A stretch of DNA of 64,000 bases from Labrys miyagiensis (GTDB lineage Bacteria > Pseudomonadota > Alphaproteobacteria > Rhizobiales > Labraceae): NCBI RefSeq assembly GCF_030160835.1, contig NZ_BSPC01000005.1, positions 620,001-684,000 of the forward strand. Direction: 5' to 3'. Positions 1-8,783 of this stretch are shown here, in pieces (within the stretch, counting starts at the first letter, position 1; each line of letters starts with the position of its first letter). Below the pieces are notes generated by a model. It was not told the origin of the DNA and searched no databases. It saw nothing but the letters and a program-made list of their open reading frames with translations. Position numbers and translations under genes: made by a program.

Positions 1-2
1 GC

Positions 3-860
3 CGTTTCGGCGTCTTCTCACCCTCGCGCGAGCGAGCTTGGGTCCCCGGCGTCGAGCATGGCACGGGCCGCCCCGTGCTGGCGCCCTATGAGCTGGTGGG
101 CCTCGATCTGCGCACTTTCCTGCCCTGGGACCACGCCGGCTTCCACATGACCTCGAACGGCCTCGCCGCCGGACCGAGCTTCGAATTCGCCGCCGCCGCC
201 GCGTTGCTGGAGCTGATCGAGCGCGACGCGACCGCCCTCAATGGCCTGTTCGGCGGACGCACGATCCAGCAGCTTCGCTGGGAGCCGGGCTTTCATGGCG
301 GGCTTGACGAAGCGGTCGCCAAGGTCGAGGCGGCCGGGCTCGAGCCTCGCCTTTTCGTCTCGGCGAGCCAGGTCGGCTTGCCCGTGGTGAGCGCCATCAT
401 CACCCGGCCCGTCCTGCATGAGGCGGGGGCGGGCGCGCGCCTGTCCGGCGGCGATGCCTGCCGGATCGATGCCGGCGATGCCGCCCTCGCGGCGGTGCTG
501 GAGGCGGTGCAATCGCGCCTCACCAACATCGCCGGCTCGCGTGACGACATGGACGAGACGCAGTATGGCCCGGGCAGTGGCACGCTGCCGGCCTTGCTGC
601 CCGACGCGCTGCCGCTCCCGCGTCTCGTGGCGGGAGCGGCAGCGCGTGACCTTTCGCCTGCCGCGCGGCTGGAGACCATCGTCGGCCGGCTGGCGGCGGC
701 AGGCCTGACCGAGGTCTTCCTGTTCGACCTGCCGGTGCCCGTATCAGGCATCCATGTCGTGCGTGCCCTGGTGCCGGGCCTCAAGGCCGAGATCGCCGGC
801 CATGTCACGCAGGTCGCCGCCGGGGATCTGCGCAATGTGCTGCTGGGGCCGGGCTCATGA
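3..860 (+). CDS. YcaO-domain protein (5' end outside window)
   Basis: The reading frame is open from the first bases, so the N-terminus lies upstream; about 285 residues are visible. The sequence has the YcaO core pattern: a helix rich in Ala followed by LLELIERDA, and earlier a APYELV segment. YcaO enzymes use ATP to activate peptide backbone amides, giving azolines or, with a TfuA partner, thioamides; some act on ribosomal or natural-product precursor peptides. The stop codon overlaps the start of the TfuA gene (ATGA at 857-860), so the two are translationally coupled. The family call is good. The substrate is unknown because no precursor peptide gene is visible downstream and the upstream DNA is missing. 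Confidence 0.85.
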   Translation, partial: RFGVFSPSRERAWVPGVEHGTGRPVLAPYELVGLDLRTFLPWDHAGFHMTSNGLAAGPSFEFAAAAALLELIERDATALNGLFGGRTIQQLRWEPGFHGGLDEAVAKVEAAGLEPRLFVSASQVGLPVVSAIITRPVLHEAGAGARLSGGDACRIDAGDAALAAVLEAVQSRLTNIAGSRDDMDETQYGPGSGTLPALLPDALPLPRLVAGAAARDLSPAARLETIVGRLAAAGLTEVFLFDLPVPVSGIHVVRALVPGLKAEIAGHVTQVAAGDLRNVLLGPGS

Positions 861-1609
861 CGCGCGTGGTGTTCGCGGGCCCCAGCCTCCATGGCGTCGA
901 TGCCGCCCTGTTCGAAGGGTTCGACATGCGCCCACCCGCGGGATGCGGCGACGTGCTGGCTGCGGCGATGGGCGGGGCTGAAGCCATCGGCCTGATCGAT
1001 GGCATCTTCGACCATGCACTCTCGGTCTGGCACAAGGAGATCCTTCACGCCATCGGGCAGGGTATTCCCGTCTATGGCGCCGCCAGCATGGGCGCCCTGC
1101 GCGGGGCCGAATGCGCCGCCTATGGCATGATCGGTGTCGGTCGCATCTATGAAGACTATGCCAGCGGCAGGCGCGTGGCGGATGCCGATGTGGGCGTCGC
1201 CCACGCTCCGGCCGAGCTCGGCCATGCGCCGTTGAGCGTGGCGCTGGTCGACGTCGAGGCGACGCTGGCGGCGGTGCGCGCTGCCGACGCCTTGCCGGAC
1301 CAGATTTGCGAGGCGATCCTCGCATCCGCGCGTGGGCTGCATTTCAAGGAGCGTACCTGGCCGGATGTCGTCGCCCGCGCCGGGCTCGCCGAGGCGGCTG
1401 GTGTGGAGGCGGCGCTGGAGCGCCATGCCTGCAGCCAGAAACAGGAAGATGCCCTCGCATTGCTCGCCCGCATGCGGGCCGATGCCGGCGAGCCGGGGCC
1501 AGTGGCGGATTTCACCTTGTCGCGCACCGGCTTCTTCATGAAGCTGCATCGCCGGGTGGAGGCGAGGCTGGCGCATCTTGTCGAGGGTAGGGGTTCCATG
1601 CCGGTCTGA
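857..1609 (+). CDS. TfuA-like protein, YcaO partner
   Basis: A 250-residue protein starting FAGPSLHG and containing the conserved YGAASMGALRGAE stretch typical of the TfuA domain. TfuA proteins pair with YcaO enzymes; in archaeal methyl-coenzyme M reductase and in some RiPP pathways the pair installs a thioamide, TfuA delivering or recruiting the sulfur source. The start overlaps the YcaO stop by four bases, which supports a shared complex. The stop codon lies inside an inverted repeat (1601-1657). The family is clear; whether this pair modifies a natural product or a housekeeping protein cannot be told from the window. Confidence 0.85.
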   Translation: MTRVVFAGPSLHGVDAALFEGFDMRPPAGCGDVLAAAMGGAEAIGLIDGIFDHALSVWHKEILHAIGQGIPVYGAASMGALRGAECAAYGMIGVGRIYEDYASGRRVADADVGVAHAPAELGHAPLSVALVDVEATLAAVRAADALPDQICEAILASARGLHFKERTWPDVVARAGLAEAAGVEAALERHACSQKQEDALALLARMRADAGEPGPVADFTLSRTGFFMKLHRRVEARLAHLVEGRGSMPV

Positions 1610-1698
1610 AGACCGGCACACCTATGTGCGTGGCGTCCTTTCGGTGTGCCGGTCTTCTCAGCCACATCGGCTTCAGGCGATGTGGCGGAAACGGCATG
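1601..1698. repeat. Composite palindromic intergenic element (family A, copy 1)
   Basis: Three nested or adjacent stems are visible. CCGGTCT/AGACCGG is a 16-base near-continuous palindrome at 1601-1616 that includes the tfuA stop. A perfect 15-base inverted repeat follows (1608-1622 with 1643-1657). Then CCACATCG/CGATGTGG (1662-1669, 1678-1685) has an 8-base loop. The segment from about 1644 to 1698 is similar in sequence and order to 6306-6356 and 56941-56995, so it is a dispersed element. It could end tfuA transcription, but there is no U-tract on the plus strand. Confidence 0.7.
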
Positions 1699-1730
1699 GA
1701 GCCACAGGCGTCTCAAACCGGTCACAAGAC

Positions 1731-1765
1731 CCAAAAGAAAAAGGCGGATCATGCGATCCGCCTTT
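1731..1765 (-). terminator. Intrinsic terminator of secA
   Basis: A perfect 11-base stem (1740-1750 with 1755-1765, loop of four) lies just past the secA stop. On the minus strand it is followed by a T-rich tract (TTTTTCTTTT). Confidence 0.88.
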
Positions 1766-1769
1766 GTCC

Positions 1770-4583
1770 TCACACGAACTGCCCGTGGCAGTGCTTGAAT
1801 TTCTTGCCCGAGCCGCAGGGGCAGGCCTCATTGCGGCCGATGCGGCCCCAGGTCGAGGGATCGTTGGGATCGCGGGTCTCCGGTGCCACTGCCGCCAGGC
1901 CCGCCGCTTCGCCGATGGCGATCGGTGCGCTGAGCTGAGAAGGCGGGAAGCCTGAACCGGCTGTGGCGAATTCGTCTTCCCCGGTGAGCGGGTCGATGTG
2001 CTGGCCGTACATCTGCGGCAGTTCCGGCTCCTGGGGCATCACCTGCAGGCGGAACATGGTCCGGGTGACATCCTCGCGCCAGCGCTGCATCAGGTCGGAG
2101 AAGAGCTGGTAGCCTTCCGACTTGTACTCGATCAGCGGATCGCGCTGGGCCATGGAGCGCAGGCCGATGACCTGGCGCAGATGGTCGAGTGTGACGATGT
2201 GCTCGCGCCAGAGATTGTCCAGCGTCTGCAGCAGCACCGCCTTCTCGACTTGGCGCGTCACCTCCGGGGTGAAGGCCGCGGTGCGCTCGTCGGCATGCTC
2301 CTTGGCCTTCTCGGAGATGCGATGAGTGAGTTCCTCGTCGGCGATGCCTTCTTCCTTGGCCCAGTCCTTCACCGGCAGGTCGAGGTTCAGCACATCGTTG
2401 ATGGCGGTATGAAGCCCCTCGGTGTCCCATTGCTCGGGATAGGCGTTTTCGGGCACATGGGCGCGCACGAGATCGTCGATGACGAGGTGGCGGAAATCGA
2501 CGATCGAGTCGTCGACGGAATCCTGTGCCATCAATTCGCGGCGATGCTCGAAGATCTCCTTGCGCTGGTCGTTCAACACATTGTCGTATTTCAGGATGTT
2601 CTTGCGGATATCGAAATTGCGCGCCTCGACCTTCTGCTGCGCCTTTTCGAGCGCCCGGTTGATCCAGGGATGCACGATCGCCTCGTCCTCCTTGAGGCCT
2701 AGCTTGGAGAGCATGCCGTCCATGCGATCCGAGCCGAAGATGCGCATCAGGTCGTCCTGCAGCGACAGGAAGAAACGCGAATGGCCGGGGTCGCCCTGCC
2801 GGCCGGAGCGGCCGCGCAGCTGGTTGTCGATGCGCCGGCTCTCGTGGCGCTCGGTGCCGATGATGTAGAGGCCACCAGCCGCGATTGCCTTCTCCTTCAG
2901 GCCGGCGACCTGGGCCTTGATCCTGGTTTCGGCCTCCTCGCGCTCCGGCCCGGCCGGAATGTCGCCGAGTTCGACCTTGATGCGCATGTCCGCATTGCCG
3001 CCGAGCTGGATGTCGGTGCCGCGGCCCGCCATGTTGGTGGCGATGGTGATGGCGCCGGGTACGCCGGCCTGGCTGACGATGAAGGCTTCCTGCTCGTGAT
3101 AGCGGGCATTCAGCACCGCGAAGACCTTTTCCTCCGCCGTACCCTGGTCGCCGTCATAGAGAGAGGCGAAGGCGTTGGGGTCGGAGAAGTCGCGCTGCTT
3201 GTAGCCCTGCTTGAGCAGGTATTGCGCCAGCGTCTCGGACTTCTCGATCGAGGTGGTGCCCACCAGCAAGGGCTGGCCGATCTTGCGGCAGTCCTCGATC
3301 AGGCGGACGATCGCCTTGTATTTCTCGTCGACCGAACGGTAGACCTCGTCGTCATCGTCGAGGCGCTGCACCGGACGATTGGTCGGGATTTCGATCACTT
3401 CGAGCTTGTAGATGTCCATGAACTCGTCGGCCTCGGTGGCGGCCGTGCCGGTCATGCCCGCGAGCTTGGCGTAGAGGCGGAAATAGTTCTGGAAAGTGAT
3501 CGAGGCCAGGGTCTGGTTCTCGGGCTGGATCGTCACCTTTTCCTTGGCTTCCAGCGCCTGGTGCAGGCCTTCCGAATAGCGCCGGCCCGGCATCATGCGG
3601 CCGGTGAACTCGTCGATGATCACCACTTCGTCGTTGCGGACGATATAGTCCTTGTCGCGCGTGAACAACTTGTGGGCCCGCAGCGCCTGGTTCACGTGAT
3701 GGACGATGGTGACATTGCCGGCATCATACATCGAGCCTTCGCGCATCAGGCCGGAACCGGCCAGCATCTGCTCGACATGCTCGTTGCCTTGCTCGGTGAG
3801 GTTGACGGTGCGCTGCTTCTCGTCGAGCTCGTAGTCTTCCTTGCTGAGGCTGGGCATCAGCGCGTCGATGGTCATGTAAAGCTCGGGCCGATCTTCCAGC
3901 GGGCCGGAAATGATCAGCGGCGTGCGGGCTTCGTCCACCAGAATGGAGTCGACCTCGTCGACGATGGCGAAGGCGTGGCCGCGCTGGACCATCTGCGCCA
4001 TGTCATATTTCATGTTGTCGCGCAGATAGTCGAAGCCGAATTCGTTGTTGGTGCCATAGGTGATGTCGCAGGCATAGGCCGCGTGGCGTTCCTCGTCGGA
4101 GAGGCCGTGTACGATCACGCCGGTGGTGAGGCCGAGGAATTCGTAGATTCGGCCCATCCATTCGGCGTCGCGCCGGGCGAGATAGTCGTTGACGGTGACG
4201 ACATGCACGCCCTTGCCGGCGAGCGCGTTGAGGTAGACGGGGGCGGTGGCGACCAGCGTCTTGCCTTCGCCGGTCTTCATTTCGGCGATGGCGCCCTCAT
4301 GCAGCACCATGCCGCCGATCAGCTGGGTGTCGAAATGGCGCTGGCCCAGCACGCGCTTGGCGGCCTCGCGCACGGTGGCAAAGGCGGGCACCAGGATGTC
4401 GTTCAGGCTCTTGCCGGCGGCGAGCTGGGCTTTGAATTCCGCGGTCCGGGCGCGTAGCGCCTCGTCGGACAGCGCCGCCACTTCCGGCTCCAAGGCGGTG
4501 ATGGCGGCAACCTTGGGATTGTAGGCTTTGAGCCTGCGGTCATTGGAGGAGCCGAACAGTTTCTTGGCGAGCGAGCCGAACAT
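1770..4583 (-). CDS. secA: Preprotein translocase ATPase SecA
   Basis: A 937-residue protein, full length for SecA. It drives post-translational export through SecYEG by ATP hydrolysis. Visible motifs: Walker A GEGKT at about 105-109, DEVD at about 209-212, a long preprotein cross-linking and helical wing region in the middle, and a C-terminal SEC-C zinc motif (CPCGSG...CH) that normally binds SecB and lipid. The order with ppi, argJ and mutT on the opposite side is a familiar alphaproteobacterial arrangement. A GAAGG ribosome-binding site precedes the ATG. An intrinsic terminator follows directly. No oddities. Confidence 0.98.
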   Translation of the reverse strand: MFGSLAKKLFGSSNDRRLKAYNPKVAAITALEPEVAALSDEALRARTAEFKAQLAAGKSLNDILVPAFATVREAAKRVLGQRHFDTQLIGGMVLHEGAIAEMKTGEGKTLVATAPVYLNALAGKGVHVVTVNDYLARRDAEWMGRIYEFLGLTTGVIVHGLSDEERHAAYACDITYGTNNEFGFDYLRDNMKYDMAQMVQRGHAFAIVDEVDSILVDEARTPLIISGPLEDRPELYMTIDALMPSLSKEDYELDEKQRTVNLTEQGNEHVEQMLAGSGLMREGSMYDAGNVTIVHHVNQALRAHKLFTRDKDYIVRNDEVVIIDEFTGRMMPGRRYSEGLHQALEAKEKVTIQPENQTLASITFQNYFRLYAKLAGMTGTAATEADEFMDIYKLEVIEIPTNRPVQRLDDDDEVYRSVDEKYKAIVRLIEDCRKIGQPLLVGTTSIEKSETLAQYLLKQGYKQRDFSDPNAFASLYDGDQGTAEEKVFAVLNARYHEQEAFIVSQAGVPGAITIATNMAGRGTDIQLGGNADMRIKVELGDIPAGPEREEAETRIKAQVAGLKEKAIAAGGLYIIGTERHESRRIDNQLRGRSGRQGDPGHSRFFLSLQDDLMRIFGSDRMDGMLSKLGLKEDEAIVHPWINRALEKAQQKVEARNFDIRKNILKYDNVLNDQRKEIFEHRRELMAQDSVDDSIVDFRHLVIDDLVRAHVPENAYPEQWDTEGLHTAINDVLNLDLPVKDWAKEEGIADEELTHRISEKAKEHADERTAAFTPEVTRQVEKAVLLQTLDNLWREHIVTLDHLRQVIGLRSMAQRDPLIEYKSEGYQLFSDLMQRWREDVTRTMFRLQVMPQEPELPQMYGQHIDPLTGEDEFATAGSGFPPSQLSAPIAIGEAAGLAAVAPETRDPNDPSTWGRIGRNEACPCGSGKKFKHCHGQFV

Positions 4584-4669
4584 AGAAGGCCTTCAAGTTT
4601 TTGCGCCGAGGCGGCGCCATGATCCGAACCATCGGGAGCCGCGTGCGACACCCCAGGAGCGTTCTTCGG

Positions 4670-4758
4670 TCTGACCGAACCGGTAAGAACCGCAAAAACG
4701 CGTCGAAATAAAGAGCTGGCGAAAAACGGCGCTTGCGCTCAAACGCGTTTTGCTCCAG
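4670..4758 (-). repeat. Dispersed GAGCAAA...CGCGT...TTTGCG element (family C, reverse copy)
   Basis: The reverse complement reads GGAGCAAAACGCGTT ... TTTCGACGCGT ... TTGCGGTTCTTACCGG. It aligns over its length with 45013-45119 and with the right half of 43541-43736. The end-to-end match at three separate intergenic loci shows it is a repeat family and not chance. Confidence 0.75.
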
Positions 4759-5140
4759 CGGCGGCCTTATCCCGATCGCAGTGCGATGTGGCACGAGAAT
4801 GACGGCGAGCCCCCTTGGGGAGCCTCCGGCGCTCGGGGAGCAGGCCGCTCCAGACAAATTCGTGAACCGGACGTCCCAAGGCCCGGCGACAGACCCCACG
4901 CCAGCACCACGGTTCGAAGGTTTGCTGGCCGGACTCACTTAAGTATTGGGGGTGGGGGTGTCAATCGAACTGGCCCCTTACAAATCGGTCAGATACGTCA
5001 TTTCGCTGAAAAATCCGTGACAATCTCCATGTGGAAGCGCTCTTTTGCGTGACACGGGAAACGATGCGAAAACAGGCTGTCACAGTTTTGACGACTGCCC
5101 TTCGTAAAAGGCCGCTTGAAACGCCATTTCGCAGGCGACA

Positions 5141-5169
5141 TTGACCTGGCTTTTGTCCTGTCCTATCAG
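5141..5169 (+). promoter_or_regulatory. Candidate sigma-70 promoter for ppi
   Basis: TTGACC at 5141-5146 and TATCAG at 5164-5169 are separated by exactly 17 bases, about 115 bases upstream of the isomerase start codon. This is inferred from consensus only. Confidence 0.45.
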
Positions 5170-5284
5170 CGCTGCGAGGCGCTCGTCCGGGATAGGGAAT
5201 AATGCGGGCTTGTTGCCGAAACAGCGTCCGCCCGGACGAGCCACCGCACCGGATTCGCCCCCTCTTTCGTCAAGGAACCTGTCC

Positions 5285-6301
5285 ATGATCCTAACCCGCC
5301 GCGCGCGTCCCGCCGCGATCCTGTTCGCCAGCGTTGCCGCGCTGGCGCTCGCTGCCGCGCCTGCTTTCGCGCAGGATGCGACCAAGCCTGCAGCACAGCC
5401 CGCACCGGCTCCGGCCGCTGCCGCGCCGGCTCCCGCAGCGCCGGCGGCGGCGCCCGAAATCTCGGTCGACGGACAGCCGATCACGCAGGACGATCTCGAC
5501 GCGGTGGCACAGGAGATCGGACCGAACCTGTCGCCCCAGCTCTCGCCCGCCAAGCGCCAGGACGTGATCATCAACGCCGCCATCAACCTGCGCCTGGCCG
5601 CCAACGAGGCCGAGAAGCTGAAGATCCTGGACGACGCTGCGTTGCAGAAGAAGCTCGCCTTCTATCGCCAGCGCATCCTGATCGACGCGCTCGTCGCCAA
5701 GGTCAGCAAGGACGCCGTAACGGACGAGGCCGTCAAGAAGGCCTATGAAGAGCAGATCGTCCAGAAGATGCCGGTGCAGGACGAGGTGCATGCCCGCCAC
5801 ATCCTGGTCGCCAGCGAGGACGACGCCAAGAAGGTCGAAGCCCGCCTGAAGGCCGGCGAGGATTTCGCCAAGGTCGCCAAGGAAGTCTCCAAGGATCCGG
5901 GCTCCGCCGACCAGGGTGGGGATCTGGGCTGGTTCACCAAGGACCGCATGGTCAAGGAATTCGCCGACGCCGCCTTCAACATGAAGGCGGGTGACGTTTC
6001 CGACCCGGTGAAGACGCAGTTCGGCTATCACATCATCAAGCTGGAAGAGCGCCGCCGCCAGCAACCGCCATCCCTCGACCAGTACAAGTCGCAGCTTGCC
6101 GACTTCGTGGCCCAGCAGGCTCAGCAGAAGTTCTTCGCCGATCTGCGCGCCAAGGCGAAGGTGGTCGCGCCGCCGCCGTCCGCAGCGCCGGCCACGGCTC
6201 CCGCTCCCGGCGGCGACATGCAGCTGCCCGACGCCGGCCAGCCGGACGATCAGGGCCAGCCGGCTCCGGCTCCCGCTCCTGCTCCTGCTCCTGCACAATG
6301 A
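5285..6301 (+). CDS. Periplasmic parvulin-type peptidyl-prolyl isomerase (SurA/PrsA-like)
   Basis: A 338-residue protein. The start is set at 5285 because the sequence from there is a classic signal peptide (RRAR, a hydrophobic core, AFAQ) and an AAGGA site lies just upstream. An Ala/Pro-rich linker, an N-terminal helical chaperone region (about 60-180) and one rotamase domain (VHARHILV ... GGDLGWF ... FGYHIIKLE, about 190-285) follow. The C-terminus is a low-complexity Pro/Ala tail. The likely role is folding of proteins exported by the neighbouring SecA. It is co-directional with argJ. Confidence 0.92.
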   Translation: MILTRRARPAAILFASVAALALAAAPAFAQDATKPAAQPAPAPAAAAPAPAAPAAAPEISVDGQPITQDDLDAVAQEIGPNLSPQLSPAKRQDVIINAAINLRLAANEAEKLKILDDAALQKKLAFYRQRILIDALVAKVSKDAVTDEAVKKAYEEQIVQKMPVQDEVHARHILVASEDDAKKVEARLKAGEDFAKVAKEVSKDPGSADQGGDLGWFTKDRMVKEFADAAFNMKAGDVSDPVKTQFGYHIIKLEERRRQQPPSLDQYKSQLADFVAQQAQQKFFADLRAKAKVVAPPPSAAPATAPAPGGDMQLPDAGQPDDQGQPAPAPAPAPAPAQ

Positions 6302-6305
6302 GGTC

Positions 6306-6356
6306 CTGTCGGCCTTCTCAGCCACATCGAGGTTCAGTCGATGTCGCGAGGCCGGC
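6306..6356. repeat. Palindromic intergenic element (family A, copy 2)
   Basis: ACATCGA/TCGATGT (6324-6330, 6338-6344) lies within an outer CGGCC/GGCCG pairing (6310-6314, 6350-6354). It shares CTTCTCAG-CACATCG-TTCAG-CGATGT with the copies at 1644 and 56941. It sits between ppi and argJ. Confidence 0.7.
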
Positions 6357-6427
6357 ATTTCTTTCGGTTCCAGCCTGAACGCGCCGGTTTCCCGATCGGC
6401 GCATCCCACCCTTCCTGCTGAGTATCC

Positions 6428-7669
6428 ATGATGGCCAAGGCTGCGCCCCTGTCCCCGCTCGCTCCCGCGCATTTCCCGCATCTGCCGCCGATCGCAGGCG
6501 TGCGGCTGGCGACAGCGGAGGCCGGCATCCGCTACAAGGGCCGCACCGATGTGCTGCTGGTGCTGCTCGACGAGGGCACGCAGGCCGCCGGTGTCTTCAC
6601 CCGCTCCAAATGCCCCTCGGCCCCGGTCGACTGGTGCCGTGCCGCCCTCAAGGATGGCACGGCGCGCGCGCTGGTGGTGAATTCCGGCAATGCCAACGCC
6701 TTCACCGGCAAGAAGGGCGCCGAAGCCGTGGCGCTGACGGCCGAGCTTGCCGCCGAGGCCGCCGGCTGTGCGCCTGCCCAGGTCTATCTTGCCTCCACCG
6801 GCGTGATCGGCGAGCCGCTCGATGCGACCAAGTTCAAGGGCGTGCTGGTCGAGACCGCGGCCCGTGTCTCTCCCGGCGCCTTCGAGGATGCCGGCCGCGC
6901 CATCATGACCACCGACACCTTTCCGAAGGGCGCCTCCGCCACGGTCGATTTCGGCGGCACCAAGGTGACGATCAACGGCATCGCCAAGGGCGCCGGCATG
7001 ATCGCGCCCGACATGGCGACCATGCTCTCCTTCGTTTTTACCGACGCTCCGATTGCGCAGGACGTGCTGCAGGGCCTGCTTGCCAAGGGCGTCGTCGACA
7101 GCTTCAACGCCATCACGGTCGATAGCGATACCTCGACCTCCGACACTCTCCTCTTGTTCGCCACTGGCAAGGCCGGCGGCGCGTCGGCGACGGAGGCTTC
7201 CGATCCACGCCTGCCGGCCTTCGCCAAGGCGCTGGACGGCGTGCTGCTCGACCTTGCCCAGCAGGTCGCCCGTGACGGCGAGGGCGCGCGCAAGTTCGTC
7301 ACCGTCGACGTGCGCGGCGCCACTTCCAGGCAGGCCGCCCGCCGCATCGCGATGTCGATCGCCAATTCGCCGCTGGTCAAGACCGCCATCGCGGGCGAGG
7401 ACGCCAATTGGGGCCGCGTCGTCATGGCCGTCGGCAAGGCCGGCGAGGAAGCCGATCGTGACCGGCTGTCGATCTATTTTGGCGGCATCCGTGTCGCGGT
7501 GGAAGGCGAGCGCGACCCGACCTATGACGAGGACAAGGTCTCCGCCTATATGAAGGGCCAGGAGATCACGGTGGCCGTCGATATCGGCCTCGGTTCGGCC
7601 AGCGACCGCGTCTATACCTGCGACCTCACCAAGGAATATGTCGCCATCAACGGCGACTATCGTTCGTGA
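6428..7669 (+). CDS. argJ: Bifunctional glutamate N-acetyltransferase / amino-acid acetyltransferase ArgJ
   Basis: A 413-residue protein. ArgJ transfers acetyl from N-acetylornithine to glutamate (and can use acetyl-CoA) in cytosolic arginine synthesis. It is an Ntn-type autoprocessed enzyme: the cleavage motif [14 protein letters not shown] is present with the nucleophilic Thr at about residue 198. Length and the C-terminal [11 protein letters not shown] ending fit the family. Two ATG codons lie in tandem (6428 and 6431), so the start is uncertain by one residue. The stop overlaps the GTG start of mutT. Confidence 0.97.
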   Translation: MMAKAAPLSPLAPAHFPHLPPIAGVRLATAEAGIRYKGRTDVLLVLLDEGTQAAGVFTRSKCPSAPVDWCRAALKDGTARALVVNSGNANAFTGKKGAEAVALTAELAAEAAGCAPAQVYLASTGVIGEPLDATKFKGVLVETAARVSPGAFEDAGRAIMTTDTFPKGASATVDFGGTKVTINGIAKGAGMIAPDMATMLSFVFTDAPIAQDVLQGLLAKGVVDSFNAITVDSDTSTSDTLLLFATGKAGGASATEASDPRLPAFAKALDGVLLDLAQQVARDGEGARKFVTVDVRGATSRQAARRIAMSIANSPLVKTAIAGEDANWGRVVMAVGKAGEEADRDRLSIYFGGIRVAVEGERDPTYDEDKVSAYMKGQEITVAVDIGLGSASDRVYTCDLTKEYVAINGDYRS

Positions 7670-8079
7670 GCAAGCGCCTTCTTCTCGTCGCTGCCTGCGC
7701 GCTCGTCGACGCCGACGGCCGCGTGCTGATCTCGCAGCGCCCGGAAGGCAAGGCGCTGGCCGGCCTGTGGGAATTCCCGGGCGGCAAGCTCGAGCCGGGC
7801 GAACGGCCGGAGGAAACCCTGATCCGCGAACTGCGCGAGGAACTCGGCATCGAGGTCGAGGAAGCCTGCCTTGCCCCGCTCACCTTCGCCAGCCACGCCT
7901 ATGAGGACTTCACCCTGCTGATGCCGCTGTGGATCTGCCGCCGCTGGCAGGGCGCGCCGCATGGCAAGGAGGGACAGGCGGTGAAATGGGTGCTGCCGAC
8001 CAAACTGCGCGACTACCCGATGCCGCCGGCCGACGAGCCGCTGATCCCGATGCTGATCGATCTGGTGCCAGGACGATAG
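7666..8079 (+). CDS. mutT: Nudix hydrolase, 8-oxo-dGTP diphosphatase MutT
   Basis: A 137-residue protein with a complete Nudix box at about residues 40-62 (G-x5-E-x7-RE-x-REELGI) and the FPGGK and WVLP segments typical of MutT. It cleans oxidised dGTP from the nucleotide pool. The start is GTG, overlapping the argJ stop by four bases (GTGA), so it is translationally coupled. The place after argJ is common in alphaproteobacteria. Confidence 0.95.
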   Translation: MSKRLLLVAACALVDADGRVLISQRPEGKALAGLWEFPGGKLEPGERPEETLIRELREELGIEVEEACLAPLTFASHAYEDFTLLMPLWICRRWQGAPHGKEGQAVKWVLPTKLRDYPMPPADEPLIPMLIDLVPGR

Positions 8080-8093
8080 GCCGCGAACTTCGA

Positions 8094-8129
8094 ACGGCAT
8101 ACCCCACCAGTATGATTTAATCATGCCGT
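8094..8129. promoter_or_regulatory. Possible operator of the first toxin-antitoxin operon
   Basis: A 7-base inverted repeat ACGGCAT/ATGCCGT (8094-8100, 8123-8129) flanks an AT-rich TATGATTTAA stretch about 45 bases before the antitoxin start. Ribbon-helix-helix antitoxins usually repress their own promoter, so this is a plausible site, but it is short. Confidence 0.3.
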
Positions 8130-8170
8130 ATGGTATTGCGCCTCGTGACGTTTTCATGAGGAGGCCGATC

Positions 8171-8461
8171 ATGCGCACCACTAAGGCGATCAGTATTACT
8201 TTGCCGCATGACATGCTTGATATGGTGAGGGAAAAAGTCGCATCGGGTGAGTATGCCTCTGAAAGTGAGGTTATCCGCGATGGTTTGCGCAGCCTCAGGG
8301 CGCGCGACGAGGCCATTGAGAAGTGGCTTGTTGAGCAAGTCAACTCTGCCTATGACGACTACCTGAGGAACCCCGACGACGTCATTTCTGCCGACGATGT
8401 GTTCGCGGAGTTGAGAGCCTATCACGCTGTGCAAGTGACGTCTCGTGACGATGCCGCATGA
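8171..8461 (+). CDS. ParD-type ribbon-helix-helix antitoxin
   Basis: A 96-residue protein starting MRTTKAISITLPHDM, which is a ribbon-helix-helix DNA-binding strand, followed by the KVASGEYASESEVIRDGLR helix pattern of the CC2985/ParD family. The ATG at 8171 is preferred over an upstream in-frame ATG at 8123 because GAGGAGG (8158-8164) stands six bases before it and the extra N-terminal residues are not family-like. The gene overlaps the toxin gene downstream. It should neutralise the toxin and autoregulate the operon. Codon use is more AT-rich than in the neighbours, which suggests acquisition. Confidence 0.88.
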   Translation: MRTTKAISITLPHDMLDMVREKVASGEYASESEVIRDGLRSLRARDEAIEKWLVEQVNSAYDDYLRNPDDVISADDVFAELRAYHAVQVTSRDDAA

Positions 8462-8774
8462 GGTTGTTTTCAGACGGAGAGCGCGATCGGATCTCCTGTC
8501 GATCTACAAGCACATAGCCAAGGCGGGCGCGCCTAAAGCAGCCGGAAACTTTGTTCTCGATATTGAAAAGTTTTGCCGGGGCCCTGCTCAGTTTCCACAA
8601 CGTGGAACCGCTCGACCCGGGATGAAGCCTGGAACACGACTTGCGTTCTATCGCCGGCAGGCGACGATTTCTTACTTCATCGATGAAGAGAACAATCGCA
8701 TTGTGATATTGCAGGTATGGGGAAAGGGTCGGGATTTCGAGGCAGCACTCGGCATCAAAAACGAAAATAGCTGA
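8451..8774 (+). CDS. ParE-family toxin
   Basis: A 107-residue protein with the RelE/ParE fold pattern: VVFRRRARSDLLSIYKHIA at the N-terminus, GMKPGTR in the middle and IVILQVWGKGRDF at the end. ParE toxins typically inhibit DNA gyrase; other RelE-fold members cut mRNA, so the target is not certain. The frame can also start at a GTG at 8445; the ATG at 8451 is chosen. It overlaps the antitoxin stop codon. Confidence 0.88.
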   Translation: MPHEVVFRRRARSDLLSIYKHIAKAGAPKAAGNFVLDIEKFCRGPAQFPQRGTARPGMKPGTRLAFYRRQATISYFIDEENNRIVILQVWGKGRDFEAALGIKNENS

Positions 8775-8783
8775 CCTCGAGCC

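Larger units (their letters stand above)
4584..5284. other. 701-base divergent intergenic region secA/ppi
   Basis: This region has no convincing gene. It carries one copy of a dispersed repeat in reverse orientation (4670-4758) and a good promoter candidate for the isomerase gene (5141-5169). The stretch around 4800-5080 holds GC-rich then AT-richer sequence without recognisable structure. The secA promoter must lie here, but I could not pick one with confidence. Confidence 0.6.

Noticed and set aside
2781-4457. Open frame of 558 codons antisense to secA
   Set aside because: It lies wholly within secA on the other strand and its composition (Asp, Val, Ala, His-rich) is what GC-rich codon bias gives on the complementary strand. 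No domain is visible.
5400-5460. Ala/Pro repeats in the isomerase gene as a sequence repeat element
   Set aside because: These are codon-level low-complexity linkers (also at 6180-6300), common in exported alphaproteobacterial proteins.
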